Positions 10,093 through 21,500 of a stretch of 64,000 nt of DNA are shown here, in pieces. Every line of letters begins with the position of its first letter. Within the stretch, counting starts at the first letter, position 1. Location: contig CM074127.1 of assembly GCA_037178625.1 (NCBI GenBank), positions 3,968,001 through 4,032,000 on the forward strand. The letters run 5' to 3'. A model generated the notes under the pieces. It was not told the DNA's origin. It searched no databases and saw only the letters and a program-made list of their open reading frames with translations. Position numbers and translations under genes: made by a program. This DNA is from Skeletonema tropicum (lineage: Eukaryota; Bacillariophyta; Thalassiosirophyceae; Thalassiosirales; Thalassiosiraceae).

Positions 10093-10393
10093 AGGAATGA
10101 ATATCAAGAAACCAGCTTTTAGCCCTGCAGCCTGCAGCTCTTGCTCTGCTGTGTGAAAGATATACCTATGTTTCATTCAGGTAAATATTTACTGGTACCG
10201 CCCAACCTAAGTAGCGAGAAAGATTTTGAAAATCACGGAGATTCAGATACGAACAAAAAATCCAGCTTCCAGCAGCTGCTCCATGACGACAGGCAATTAT
10301 TATTGTACTGCTTTACAGCTACAGTGATGTGAAGGAGCTATGTTCTGGTGAGAAGCATGTTCTACAACATAAGATTCATCAACATCATTAATA
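10093..10393. other. intergenic region between IspD and the aldolase
   Basis: Both flanking genes point rightward, so it holds the IspD 3' end and the aldolase promoter. No gene or clear element was seen. Confidence 0.5.
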
Positions 10394-11536
10394 ATGACCT
10401 TTACGGCAGTGTTGTGGAGAAATTATAGGTTGGTAGGCAGCCATGTTGGCCGCAAATTCTTCTCCACAAACAACAAGCGTATCGTTGATCTACGAAGTGA
10501 TACCGTCACCCAACCAACTTCAGCAATGCTACATGCCGCCACACAAGCCACAACTGGGGATGATGTGATGGGAGAAGATCCAACAGTGACGGCACTGGAA
10601 CATTATGCTGCAGAATTGTTCGGGAAAGATGAAGCGCTTTATTGTCCTACAGGGACTATGGCGAACATGTGCGCTATTTTGTCGCATTGTCATCACAATA
10701 AATCTTCCGAGATGATTATAGGAACAAAATCGCACATTAACTTATACGAGGGAGGAGGGTATGGCAACTTGGCCGGAGTAAGCTGTAAGCAAATACCCGA
10801 AGATGAGCATGCCATGTTTGCGTTTGACGACATTCGAGACGCTTACTTTTGTGATAACGACGATCATTATGCAAAGTCAACGTTGATCTGTTTAGAGAAC
10901 ACCCACAATATGCTTGGAGGTGTTGCGCTGCCAGCATCATACATTTCTTCAATAGGAAAGATGGCAAGAGAGCGCGATATGAAAGTGCACATTGACGGTG
11001 CAAGAATTATGAATGCCGCTGTGGCATTGAACACCCCTCCTTCTTCCTTGTGCGAGGGTGCTGATTCAATTTCAGTTTGCTTGTCGAAAGGATTGGGAGC
11101 TCCAATGGGCAGTGTTCTAGTTGGAGAGACAGAGTTTATTCGACTAGCTCGTAGAGCAAGGAAGCGCTTGGGTGGAGGAATGCGACAAGTAGGTGTTATT
11201 GCATCAATGGGCATGCACGCATTGACGAACAATGTAGATAGAATGGCAGATGATCACTCAAGAGCCCAAAAAATTGCTTCAGAGCTAAAAGCTGCTGGAT
11301 TCTTTCTTCCCCGAGACGGTAAAGTGGACACAAACATCGTCTTCTTTGCTCTACCTGAGGATTCAAAGCTCACTAAGGAAGAGCTGCCACCTAAAATTTT
11401 GGAGAAATATGGAGTCAAATTAGCAGGTGGATACAGTAAGGGCGGAAAAATGTTTCGCTTGGTAACGCACATGGATGTTGATGATGAAGGAGTTGATACC
11501 GCAATAGAAGGAATTCTATCTCTCTGTGTTCCTTAA
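10394..11536 (+). CDS. threonine aldolase (low-specificity L-allo/L-threonine aldolase)
   Basis: A PLP-dependent fold-type I enzyme of 380 residues that cleaves threonine to glycine and acetaldehyde. The N-terminus (MTFTAVLWRNYRLVGSHVGRKFFST) is basic and Ser/Phe-rich, suggesting mitochondrial import. The domain begins at DLRSDTVTQPT (about 33). It continues with GDDVMGEDPTV, the cofactor loop YCPTGTMANM, the HIDGARIMNAA region with the Asp that contacts the PLP ring nitrogen, and the Schiff-base lysine in SVCLSKGLGAPMGS. RRARKRLGGGMRQ follows. This is the full motif set of the GLY1/LtaE family, and the length is slightly above the usual 340-360 because of the leader. Stereospecificity cannot be read from the sequence. 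Confidence 0.92.
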   Translation: MTFTAVLWRNYRLVGSHVGRKFFSTNNKRIVDLRSDTVTQPTSAMLHAATQATTGDDVMGEDPTVTALEHYAAELFGKDEALYCPTGTMANMCAILSHCHHNKSSEMIIGTKSHINLYEGGGYGNLAGVSCKQIPEDEHAMFAFDDIRDAYFCDNDDHYAKSTLICLENTHNMLGGVALPASYISSIGKMARERDMKVHIDGARIMNAAVALNTPPSSLCEGADSISVCLSKGLGAPMGSVLVGETEFIRLARRARKRLGGGMRQVGVIASMGMHALTNNVDRMADDHSRAQKIASELKAAGFFLPRDGKVDTNIVFFALPEDSKLTKEELPPKILEKYGVKLAGGYSKGGKMFRLVTHMDVDDEGVDTAIEGILSLCVP

Positions 11537-12180
11537 TGCGAATTCTGACCTAGAGGAGTGTTTATAGTGTACTTTCATTTTGCTTCTTGCTTCCTTGTTT
11601 GCCTACTTTCACACATCATCTCCTCACGCCATGCATGCTCGAAATACCGCAATCAAGATCTCCATAGGGTTAGTGGATATAATTATGATTCACTCTACAC
11701 ACAAACATTATATAATCATTTTGTGCAGCATCAATCAATGTGGATTGAAGATCGTCCCTTTTAGTATCGTAGATATCGAATCTGATTAACTTTGTAATCA
11801 ATGTGGACTGAAGATCTTCATGACTGCCAATCTTTGCCTACTCCTACTAGTGGCTATGCGATTGTCTGCATCTGTAGATAGCTCTGTTTTTGATACAGTC
11901 TCTATTTTCACTGGGAAATAGCTTGGATGTCGGAACGATAAGTATGTATATATGTATCTGGCCATGAGAGTGAGGGTGGTTGCTTTGTTCTTTAGTCTTC
12001 AGTTCAAGAGTGATATTTATTCTATAATGTATTTATTTCTATTGAACATTGACATTGCTCTTCGTGCACTAAGCCAACCTTTGTTGTGGTCGCGATGCAC
12101 TTAAATGTAGCACGGACCACTATACGAAGAAGGGATGCCCTCCTCTCTTGCTCTTCTGTGAGCAAGACTTGCTTTGACAT
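11537..12180. other. convergent intergenic region
   Basis: It lies between the 3' ends of the aldolase (plus) and the first HSF-like gene (minus). It is AT-rich in places. No protein-like frame, tRNA or repeat was recognised. Confidence 0.5.
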
Positions 12181-13347
12181 CTATGAATTGATGTTCGTTA
12201 CCGATTGACTATCACAAGCCCTTGTCATCGCTAGGAAGCCGGTCATACCTAAATTTGGGCCAAGACCTGTATCTCGACGCGACTTCAGTTTCCTCGCCAT
12301 GCTACGCTCGAGGAATACCTCTGTGATGAAATCAAGCTGGCTTGGATGCGAAGCAATTTGTATTTTGTGATCAGACGGTACATTTCTGAAATTATCGAAC
12401 GAATGACGTCTCAAATAATTCTTTTCTTTTGCATTCCCACCATGACAATGCAATGCGGCCATGGCTGCCGAAACCACTTCATCTGTTGCAGAGGTTATCT
12501 CATCTTCCTTCATCTCTGAACCAACTTTCGTTGTAGAAAATGGAAGGGATGACCTACGAGACACTTGTGAATCCTGCAGGTGCAAGTTTGATTTTTCCTC
12601 TTCATTCTCTTTGGGAGTGACGCTATTGTGTTTAAGACTGGACGATCCGTTGTCTTGATTATCTTCAGTGCAGACAACAACATTCTCCCCAAGCGCCTGA
12701 AAAGTATTTCGATATTGAAGCCTATTGGCAGAAATCTCGCTGACACTCGGCTTCTCCATCTTCAAACAACTCTCCCAATCTCCCCGCCGAAACAATCCGT
12801 GCCGATACACAGCAACATTTGGAAAACCCGGATCGTTCTTTTCAACGCGGAAGCCCCAAGTTGCCAAAACATCCACAAATTGCTCAAATGAAGGCACGTT
12901 ATTTTCAAAATGAATTGGAAGGACTTGCGTAGAGAGAGCTTCGGGATTGATTATGATAAAACTTTGACTGTCCGATAAAAACGAGATGAACTTCTCATTT
13001 TGCGGTGCAGTCATGATGGCCATCAAAATGACCGGGAAACGGGGTTTCTTAGTCATCATTTTGAATGGTTTGAAAGAAGGAGAGAAGAACGGCTTAGACT
13101 CGACGCATGTATTCTGTTCCTCAATAGAGAAGGGTTCTTCTTCTTTGGCGGTGGCTGATGAACGCCGTGTAGTTCTCCTCGGCGACCAGCTACTGCCGCC
13201 CGTGGTACGTGGGCGTTTCTTTAATGGCAAAACTGGCCTGCTGGATGATGCACAAGAGGTGTCATAAGCAGCATGGCCCGAGAAGTCTTCTCCGCTCTGC
13301 AACTCGCTAGCCGCGAGCTCAGCCAGTGCAGAGAGAGGGCAGGACAT
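12181..13347 (-). CDS. heat-shock-factor-like protein with degenerate DNA-binding domain (copy 1)
   Basis: A protein of 388 residues starting at ATG 13347. A basic, Ser/Arg-rich N-terminus (KKRPRTT, SPRRTTRRSS) resembles a nuclear localisation signal. Residues about 100-200 align with the HSF-type winged-helix domain: FPVILMAIM, FLSDSQSFIIINPEAL, VLPIHFENNVPSFEQF, LATWGF, then FPNVAVYRHGLFRRGDWE. Classical HSFs have SFVRQLN in the recognition helix. Here it is FVDVLA, so the main DNA-contacting Arg is absent. There is no evident heptad-repeat oligomerisation domain after it. A conserved tail (QLD..TE.FL..S.AR) sits near residues 338-356 and recurs in the neighbour at 14198. HSF-like genes are expanded in diatoms. 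Whether this one binds DNA is open. Confidence 0.75.
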   Translation of the reverse strand: MSCPLSALAELAASELQSGEDFSGHAAYDTSCASSSRPVLPLKKRPRTTGGSSWSPRRTTRRSSATAKEEEPFSIEEQNTCVESKPFFSPSFKPFKMMTKKPRFPVILMAIMTAPQNEKFISFLSDSQSFIIINPEALSTQVLPIHFENNVPSFEQFVDVLATWGFRVEKNDPGFPNVAVYRHGLFRRGDWESCLKMEKPSVSEISANRLQYRNTFQALGENVVVCTEDNQDNGSSSLKHNSVTPKENEEEKSNLHLQDSQVSRRSSLPFSTTKVGSEMKEDEITSATDEVVSAAMAALHCHGGNAKEKNYLRRHSFDNFRNVPSDHKIQIASHPSQLDFITEVFLERSMARKLKSRRDTGLGPNLGMTGFLAMTRACDSQSVTNINS

Positions 13348-14197
13348 AGTACTCGAATTATGACAATGACATACTCACTGCTCATGCACCTCCCAGGCTT
13401 GTCAACTCTAAAACAGCCAGTCATCTTCACATCCTTCCTGTTCCCAGCACCTTGGTACATTTGTACATGCTTACGTCCGCTAGCGAGATCGAAAGCCGTG
13501 ACGCCATCAATCAACTACCAAAACCATGAAGCACACATAAAAGTGGGAAGCGGGTAGCGGTCATGGGCGACATTCTTCCATGAGAACTTCAAAGAACTGA
13601 GTACCGTGTCCGAGCTTCACGATTAGCTAGAGACACATTGCCAGTCCGTGTGCCGCGAATCGCCAGTGGTCATTAGTACCGCCAACGATATTTGTGGATG
13701 CTGTGCAAACTGTCCAGTGCGGTCATTAATGAATTACAGCTTCTAATTCCTTCTAATAAAATAAATCATATAAGATATAAAGGGGAACAATAATAAATTA
13801 CATCAAAACTGTATGAAGCTTTTTGTCTTGGTTGAGCGTTGACAAAGATAGAATACTCCACGGTTCTCCGTGACTCGATGGTCATGATGATGGCAGGTCT
13901 TTCTTTCTTCATTCTTACATGCTAACAGTTCGTTATGTAGGTAAAATTGCACACACAATGACTGCAGCAGCCACCATCCGGTTCAATTTTGCAGCTCATC
14001 GGAAAAAATGAAACAACAACAGGCTCTCACCTCTCACCTCTCACCACTTCTGTACATTATTTCATGCATCAGCCTGAGTGACCTGTGCGTGAGATTGTCG
14101 TGACACTGCACTCGAATTCAAACTTCACATCTACGGCCCATTGTTCCTCTGCCACACATTCACCGAAGCTTTAATCGCCTCCGATACCATTGCCACC
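13348..14197. promoter_or_regulatory. shared divergent region between the two HSF-like genes
   Basis: About 850 bp separate the starts of two head-to-head paralogues. No convincing open frame lies inside and no HSE-type inverted GAA array was recognised by eye. It is called regulatory only because both start codons face it. Confidence 0.45.
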
Positions 14198-15811
14198 ATG
14201 TCTGCCCTTCTCGCTTTGGCCGATGCTGCCACTATGCTTTCCGATGAGGAATGTGCTGACATCACAGCTTCCCTGCCGTCCGATGAGGCCTCATCATCGA
14301 CTCGAGCTTCAAGCCCCTCTGATATTGGGTCCGCCATTCAACCTCTTCCACCTCTTCCTGGAAAGGATGGAAACAAGAGGCGCCCTGTAAAGAAGCGCAT
14401 AGTGCTGCCGGAGGCTCAGGTCCAAGCACTTCCGAATATTAACATTTCCCGGGTGATCGCGGCCCAGACACAGCCCAATAGTTTCTACGCCAGCGCCCAG
14501 CTCTCAGCATTTCAACCTGCTCAGCTACCTGCTCAGCTACCCGCCCAGCTACCTGCCCAGTTACCTGCTCAACTTCATGATGAGTATGCCCCTCCCATGC
14601 CATTGTCTATGCTCCCCAAGAAGAAGCGAAAGAAGAAGAAGGAGGAGCGCTACAATGACCTCCAGGGTCAGTATCTCGCGACAAGTTGGTATTTCAACGA
14701 GTCTTCCTTTCCTGTGACGCTTATGGCCATTATTGAATCACAGGGGAACCAATCGCCCTGTATTACCTTCCTCTCTGATGATCAGCGATTTGTAATCATA
14801 GATCCTGCTAGACTCGAGAAGGAAATTTTCCCCAAGCACTTCGACTTGCGTACACCTACCCTGGAGGAATTCTCAGTAATGTTGAATCTATGGGGGTTTG
14901 ATAAAAGTGTGGACAAGTTATTCCCCAATGTTGCTGTATACAAACATGAACAGTTCATGAAGGGTGACTGGGAGAAATGTCTCAAGATTGAAATGCCCGC
15001 TGGGTCTTTGGAGGAATTAAGCAAGATTCAAGTGCTATCTCCAAAAGCAAGCGCTGCTTCTACACCATCCTCGGAGCCAAAGCAGACCCCTCGCAAGCGG
15101 CCGCGAAGGGGAAATGGTGTTCCTCTGCCACCACCTGAGCTTGTAGCTGGCTTTTCTCCGGAATCTATTCAGTCCCCAAAACAAGTTGCCCCGTCTATGG
15201 TTTCTATCCCTCGTAGAATATCCCAAGAAATTGAGCCCTCTCTTGGACAATCTTCCCTTGGGAATGCGACTCAGTCGTTGCTCCTTTCACAGTTACAGTT
15301 AGGACAGAATCAGGTATTGCAAAACATGATGTTGGGTCAACCATCCAACCCGCAGCTGCAGCAAAATCTTGTTGAAAATTCCTTAACGGGCAGAAGAATT
15401 AGTTTAGATTCCAACCCATTGATTCAAAGATTTCGTTATCCCCGACCTTCGACTGCTATTGCACCCGAGACGGATGAAACTGTTGAAATGAATCAAAACA
15501 GCGCATCTGATTATCTTGAACCTTCGGGCATTTCAAGGATAATTTCTGATGATCTTAGTTCTCTGAAAGGCAAGTTGAGTTCAAAACAGTTAGATGTCAT
15601 GACAGAGCAGTTCCTTGCACAAAGTAATGCTAGGCTCAAGTCGCGACCAGCTGGGATCAAAGGGCCCTCTAGTGTGTCTCGGCGTTCCCAACGATCGAAT
15701 TCTTTGCCACCCGGGAGCGGCTATGGAGTTCAACCAGGCCAGTTTCAACTGCAAGCAATTCTTGCTAATCGACAAGGGCTAGGCAGCACTCGCAGGACGA
15801 CACTGTTTTGA
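14198..15811 (+). CDS. heat-shock-factor-like protein with degenerate DNA-binding domain (copy 2)
   Basis: A protein of 537 residues. The start is ATG 14198 in a good context (GCCACC ATG T); the frame extends upstream only through non-ATG codons. The N-terminus is Ala/Ser-rich, with a basic stretch (KRRPVKKR), five LPAQ repeats and a nuclear-type cluster KKKRKKKK. The HSF-like domain spans about 170-265: FPVTLMAII, FLSDDQRFVIIDPARL, IFPKHFDLRTPTLEEF, LNLWGF, FPNVAVYKHEQFMKGDWE. As in the copy at 12181, the recognition-helix Arg and the Gln-Leu-Asn of true HSFs are not kept. The rest is Gln/Ser/Pro-rich and probably disordered, apart from a conserved tail QLD..TE.FL..S.AR near 463-480. It is the head-to-head paralogue of the minus-strand gene. 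I infer a nuclear regulator, with its target unknown. Confidence 0.75.
   Translation: MSALLALADAATMLSDEECADITASLPSDEASSSTRASSPSDIGSAIQPLPPLPGKDGNKRRPVKKRIVLPEAQVQALPNINISRVIAAQTQPNSFYASAQLSAFQPAQLPAQLPAQLPAQLPAQLHDEYAPPMPLSMLPKKKRKKKKEERYNDLQGQYLATSWYFNESSFPVTLMAIIESQGNQSPCITFLSDDQRFVIIDPARLEKEIFPKHFDLRTPTLEEFSVMLNLWGFDKSVDKLFPNVAVYKHEQFMKGDWEKCLKIEMPAGSLEELSKIQVLSPKASAASTPSSEPKQTPRKRPRRGNGVPLPPPELVAGFSPESIQSPKQVAPSMVSIPRRISQEIEPSLGQSSLGNATQSLLLSQLQLGQNQVLQNMMLGQPSNPQLQQNLVENSLTGRRISLDSNPLIQRFRYPRPSTAIAPETDETVEMNQNSASDYLEPSGISRIISDDLSSLKGKLSSKQLDVMTEQFLAQSNARLKSRPAGIKGPSSVSRRSQRSNSLPPGSGYGVQPGQFQLQAILANRQGLGSTRRTTLF
14515..14573 (+). repeat. 12-bp coding repeat (LPAQ)
   Basis: Five near-identical 12-bp units (CAGCTACCTGCC type) in tandem within the second HSF-like gene, encoding LPAQ repeats. 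Confidence 0.85.
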
Positions 15812-15994
15812 ATGTGAATATAAGTATAAATAGGTAACAGAAATTTTAATATAATCAATCTAATCAAAAGAAGTATATCTAGCTTCAGTTGATAACCATC
15901 ATTTCATTAAAGATAATTTTTCATTATGCGCTGGCAAGTACCTATGATGAGCACTAGAACGATTTGATACCTATCTCGAAGTTGTCTCATAAAC

Positions 15995-17667
15995 TTATGA
16001 TATCCAGTTTTCACCGGTTCCAGAAGAAACAGCCCCAGATCCGAGGGGAGCGAATTCTTCATTGGAAATGCTAAAATTGCCCTTCTTTCCTTTGTTTCCC
16101 GCCTTGGCACCCTTTGACTGAGCTTTGGCTGCAGCCTCAGCATTTGCCTTGCGAATATCCTTGGCAGTGGGAACACTTCCACGAGGTTGCTCCGAATACC
16201 ACTGCTTCTTTGCTTTGAGTTCATCGACAGAAGCAGCAACGCCATCTAAGCTAGTAGGGGGGCTCAAAGTAATGAGTCCAAACTGGTCGAACAAATCAAG
16301 ACTGATAGAGAATGCAGGAGCTTTGTTGGATTTCTTCGTCTTAAGCTTCTTTTTTCCCTTGCCTTTCCCGAAGTAATTTACTTCATCTTCAGCCTTCTTG
16401 GTAACAGCTTTGAAACCAGCGAAAGGATCATCTTTGACAGCGACAACATCAGCCTTGGCCTTTTCCTCTGCCTCTTTGGCCTTCTTCGCTTCCTCCTCTT
16501 GGGAGTCAGTGAGGTAAGTCTTTGTCAAGTAATCAGCTAAATAATCACAAAGAGCCATCTCTTCCTCGTAAGGAGTCTTTGCTAATTCCTCTTCTTCTTT
16601 CTTTTTGAGCCATGCGGCTTTCTCCTCCTCACGGCGCTTCTTCTCCTCTTCATACTGCATCTGACGTTGAGCTTTAATAGCACGCTGATTGTGGTACCAA
16701 TCATTTGTTTTCTCGCGGAACTCAGTACGGAGAGTGTTCTTCTCCTTGAACTTGTCATCAATTTTACCCTTGATAACATCACGCTGCTTGACGAGTTCGT
16801 CGACAGTACCACGTTGACTACTTTGCTTATCAAGCAAATCTTTCAAAATTTTCGATTGCGCGTCAATCTCCTTCTGAATGCTATCAATCTCCTTGTCTTT
16901 GGCATTGAGATCAGCCTGGATAACCTTGCGGTCATCCTTGATGGTATCTAAGTCGCCCTGTTTCGATTTGAGTTCTTCGGCTGTGCGCCTGGAAGCCTGC
17001 AGCGCTTCGATGTCCTTGATAAGTTTCTTCTCATCAGAAAGACTCATGGAGGAAGTTTCTTGTTTACGCTGCAACCTGTTGATCTCCTTCTCGATATCAG
17101 CTAAGTTGGTGAATTTCATGGTACTACGTGCATTTTTCTGCTGCCCAATGATTTGATCGGCCTTCATCTTGACAATTTCAAGGCGAGCTCGGATCTGCCT
17201 CTTCTGTTCAATCATGAGGCCCTTACGGTTTTTGAGCTTGTTAAGAGCATCACGTTCGCGGCCTATGGGGGTGTTTTTCTGTTTCCCCATAGCATCGTCG
17301 ATTTTAGTCTGGACGACTTTGCGTTCTTCGCGGAGGGAGTCAATCTCTGCATCGATAGCGGCAATGGCGGCGGTTTGCTCATCCTTGGAAGGGCGCTCAA
17401 TCTGCAATTAAGAAATGATGATAAGTGTCAGAAATGATATGCCTAAATTCATAATAAAATGGTAATACTCAGCAACATTCAACATAAACGCACCCTTTTG
17501 ATGGGCTTGCTCAAATCATAAAGTTCCTCAATAGGAACTTGCTCCTTCTCGCCTTTGTTGTCCTTGTTTTTTCCAACAGCGGCGGCACCATTAGCATCAT
17601 TCTCGGGAGGGGAGGCGTCATCCACGACGGGTTCAGCTGGAGGGGTGGGGATGGTTTCGTCGGTCAT
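15995..17667 (-). CDS. BFR1-like coiled-coil protein (two exons)
   Basis: Exon 1 is 17494-17667 and exon 2 is 15995-17401, with a 92-bp intron (donor GTGCGT, acceptor TTGCAG). The joint is in phase 0 and gives 526 residues. After an acidic Pro/Ala N-terminus, the sequence from about residue 60 is continuous charged coiled coil (AAIDAEIDSLREERK, ARLEIVKMK, DIEKEINRLQRKQE, NDWYHNQRAI). It then becomes Lys/Glu-rich (YEEEKKRREEEK), and a Gly/Lys-rich tail ends in NFSISNEEFAPLGSG. The arrangement and length resemble the fungal BFR1 family, RNA- and polysome-associated proteins at the ER, also linked to secretion and nuclear segregation. The call rests on general pattern and residue spacing; coiled coils can mislead. 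It stands tail to tail with the second HSF-like gene. Confidence 0.6.
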
Positions 17668-18560
17668 GGTCGCAGCTTATATATGTGTTACAATTATTAA
17701 GATTCACTGAATAGTGTCGGCTGTAGTTTCATGGTGCATTGCGTTCCACTCAGCAGGATCCTGAAATCTGCGGCTGATAGGGAGCGGAGGTGCACGACGG
17801 TTCACGGCGGCGGTTAGCGTCTATTGGAAAATTCTATTACTTATTTCTAGATTTGTGACTCGTTAACTTTCAGAAATTGCTGATTACTTGTCTTTATACG
17901 TAACGTACTACGATAATGTGACAAAAAAGAAGGAAAAGACGAGAGACGTTAATCGTCAACTTACAAGAGGCGAAACGGTGTGATCGAGAGGAAAAATCTA
18001 CGTAAGCAATGTAGGTAGGAATCAATATAGTATAAAGACAAACCCTCGGAATTTCGAATTTTCTAAGTACCTCTCTCAAGAGCATCCATACTTCTTACTC
18101 TTCCTCAGCACAGGATACTGAAAGCATCAGAGCAAAAAAGCTTGGATCAAAGCAATTGAACACATTAATAAAATGGCTGAGAAAAAGAAAAGTGATATCA
18201 GAATGAATGATGAGAACTTCTATCGAGGAATAGAGAACAATGATGCAGCTTCATAAACTTCCCTTTTTCGCTCTGAAACTGCTGGGGCTGGGGTCCAATT
18301 TGGATTTGGGCTCGCCACCAACATCACAAAAATGTGAAGACATAAATATAGCAATGAACTGCTAGAAATGAAGAAATTATAAAGGGGCGAAAGCAGAGAA
18401 GCACATAATACGCTGCGACCGCAAATACTGCGTGTAACTAGATTGGTACAATACAATTACTACAGCTACCATACACCCTGAAATGTGAAGCTTGGTTCAA
18501 AGCAATAAATGCATAAATGAAACCGCTCAGAACAAAAAAAGTGAAACATTGCGTGTAAAT
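17668..18560. other. intergenic region left of the satellite
   Basis: No gene was found. It contains two diverged copies of a sequence of about 60 bp, at 18139-18200 and 18488-18548, both beginning AAGCTTGG-TCAAAGCAAT and continuing with A-rich DNA. The right copy abuts the satellite edge. Confidence 0.55.
18139..18548 (+). repeat. pair of diverged direct repeats about 350 bp apart
   Basis: The copy at 18139 (AAGCTTGGATCAAAGCAATT) and the copy at 18488 (AAGCTTGGTTCAAAGCAATA) share about their first 20 bases with two or three mismatches. They then share an A-rich tail with GGCTGAGA/CGCTCAGA and AAAAGTGA. No coding potential. Confidence 0.5.
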
Positions 18561-21500
18561 TATCAACGACGACTATATTGGGCAACTAGTAGCGGCTTAT
18601 GAGCGTGTCAACGACAGCAGAAAAGATTTGGTTGAAAGTGGTGATGCTGGCCAGCCCACACTGGACCTCTCACATCAGCTACGAGGTTATAGCATCGCTT
18701 CTACGGACGCTAGTCGTCTGAGCAGTACCAAATGTGCTTGATTAGTATCAACGACGACTGTAATGGACCATTAGCAGCGGCTCATGCCCATCTAGATAGC
18801 AAAAGATATGATTTGGTGAATGTGGTGCTGCCGGCCAGCCCACACTGGACCTCTCACATCAGCTGCGACGTTGTAGCATCGCTTCTACGGACGCTAGTCG
18901 TCTGAGCAGTACAAATGTGCTTGCTTAGTATCAACGACGATTGTAATGGGCCACTAGCAACGGCTCATGCCCATACTGACGGCGAAAGATATGATTTAAT
19001 TGAATGTCGTGCTGCCGGCCAGCACACACTGGACCTCTCACATCAGCTACGATGTTGTAGCATCGCTTCTACGGACGCTAGTCGTCTGAGCAGTACAAAT
19101 GTGCTTGATTAGTATGAGTCAGACTAAAATGGGCCACTAGCAGCGGCTCATGCCCATACTGACGGCTAATAGATACGATTTGTTTGAATGTGGTGCTGCC
19201 GGCCAGCCCACACTGGACCTCTCACATCAGCTACGAGGTTGTAGCACCGCTTCTACGGACGCTAGTCGTCTGAGCAGTACCAAATGTGCTTGATTAGTAT
19301 CAACGACGACTGTAGTGGGCCACTAGCAGCGGCTCATGCCCATACTGACGGCTAAAAGACACGATTTGGTTGAATGTGGTGCTGCCGGCCAGCCCACACT
19401 GGACCTCTCACATCAACAACAAGGTTGTAGCATCGCTTCTACGGACGCTAAGTAGTCGTCTGAGCAGTACAAATGTGCTTAATTAGTTTGAGGCAGACTC
19501 TAATGGGCCACTAGCAGCGGCTCATGCCCATACTGTGGCTAATAGATACGATTTGGTTGAATGTGGTGCTGCCGGCCAGCCCACACGCCTGAACCTCTCA
19601 CATCAGCTACGACGTTGTAGCATCGCTTCTACGGACGCTAGTCGTCTGAGCAGTACAATGTGCTTGCTTAGTATCAACGACGACTGTAATGGTCCACTAG
19701 CAGCGGCTCATGCCCATACTGACGGCTAATAGATACGATTTGGTTGAATGTGGTGCTGCCGGCCAGCCCACACTGGACCTCTCACATCAACTACGAGGTT
19801 GTAGCATCGCTTCTACGGACGCTAGTCGTCTGAGCAGTACAAATGTGCTTGCTTAGTATCAACGACGACTGTAATGGGCCACTAGCAACGGCTCATGCCC
19901 ATACTAACGGTGAAAGATATGATTTAATTGAATGTCGTGCTGCCGGCCAGCACACACTGGACCTCTCACATCAGCTACGATGTTGTAGCATCGCTTCTAC
20001 GGACGCTAGTCGTCTGAGCAGTACAAATGTGCTTGCTTAGTATCAACGACGAATGTAATGGTCCACTAGCAGCGGCTCATGCCCATACTGACGGCGAAAG
20101 ATACGATTTGGTTGAATGTGGTGCTGCCGGCCAGCCCACACTGGACCTCTCACATCAGCTACGACGTTGTAGCATCGCTTCTACGGACGCTAGTCGTCTG
20201 AGCAGTACCAAATGTGCTTGATTAGTATCAACGACGACTGTAGTGGGCCACTAGCAACGGCTCATGCCCATACTGACGGCTAAAAGACACGATTTGGTTG
20301 AATGTGGTGCTGCCGGCCAGCCCACACTGGACCTCTCACATCAGCTACGAGGTTGTAGCATCGCTTCTACGGACGCTAAGTAGTCGTCTGAGCAGTACAA
20401 ATGTGCTTACTTAGTATCAACGACGATTGTAATGGGCCACTAGCAACGGCTCATGCCCATACTGACGGCGAAAGATATGATTTAATTGAATGTCGTGCTG
20501 CCGGCCAGCACACACTGGACCTCTCACATCAGCTACGATGTTATAGCATCGCTTCTACGGACGCTAGTCGTCTGAGCAGTACAAATGTGCTTGATTAGTA
20601 TGAGTCAGACTAAAATGGGCCACTAGCAACGGCTCATGCCCATACTGACGGCTAATAGATACGATTTGTTTGAATGTGGTGCTGCCGGCCAGCCCACACT
20701 GGACCTCTCACATTAGCTACGAGGTTGTAGCACCGCTTCTACGGACGCTAGTCGTCTGAGCAGTACCAAATGTGCTTGATTGGTATCAACGACGACTGTA
20801 GTGGGCCACTAGCAACGGCTCATGCCCATACTGACGGCTAAAAGACACGATTTGGTTGAATGTGGTGCTGCCGGCCAGCCCACACTGGACCTCTCACATC
20901 AACAACAAGGTTGTAGCATCGCTTCTACGGACGCTAAGTAGTCGTCTGAGCAGTACAAATGTGCTTACTTAGTATCAACGACGATTGTAATGGGCCACTA
21001 GCAGCGGCTCATGCCCATACTGACGGCTAAAAGATACGATTTGGTTGAATGTGGTGCTGCCGGCCAGCCCACACTGGACCTCTCACATCAGCTACGACGT
21101 TGTAGCATCGCTTCTACGGACGCTAGTCGTCTGAGCAGTACAAATGTGCTTGCTTAGTATCAACGACGACTGTAATGGGCCACTAGCAGCGGCTCATGCC
21201 CATACTGACGGCTAATAGATACGATTTGGTTGAATGTGGTGCTGCCGGCCATCCCACACTGGACCTCTTACATCCGCTATGGCGTTGTAGCATCGCTTCT
21301 ACGGACGCTAGTCGTCTGAGCAGTACAAATATGCTTGATTAGTTTGAGGCAGACTCTAATGGGCCATTAGCAGCGGCTTATGCCCATACTGTTGCTACTA
21401 GATTCGATTTGGTTGAATGTGGTGCTGCCGGCCAGCCCACACTGGACCTCTCACATCAGCTGCGACGTTGTAGCATCGTTTCTACGGACGCTAGTCGTCT

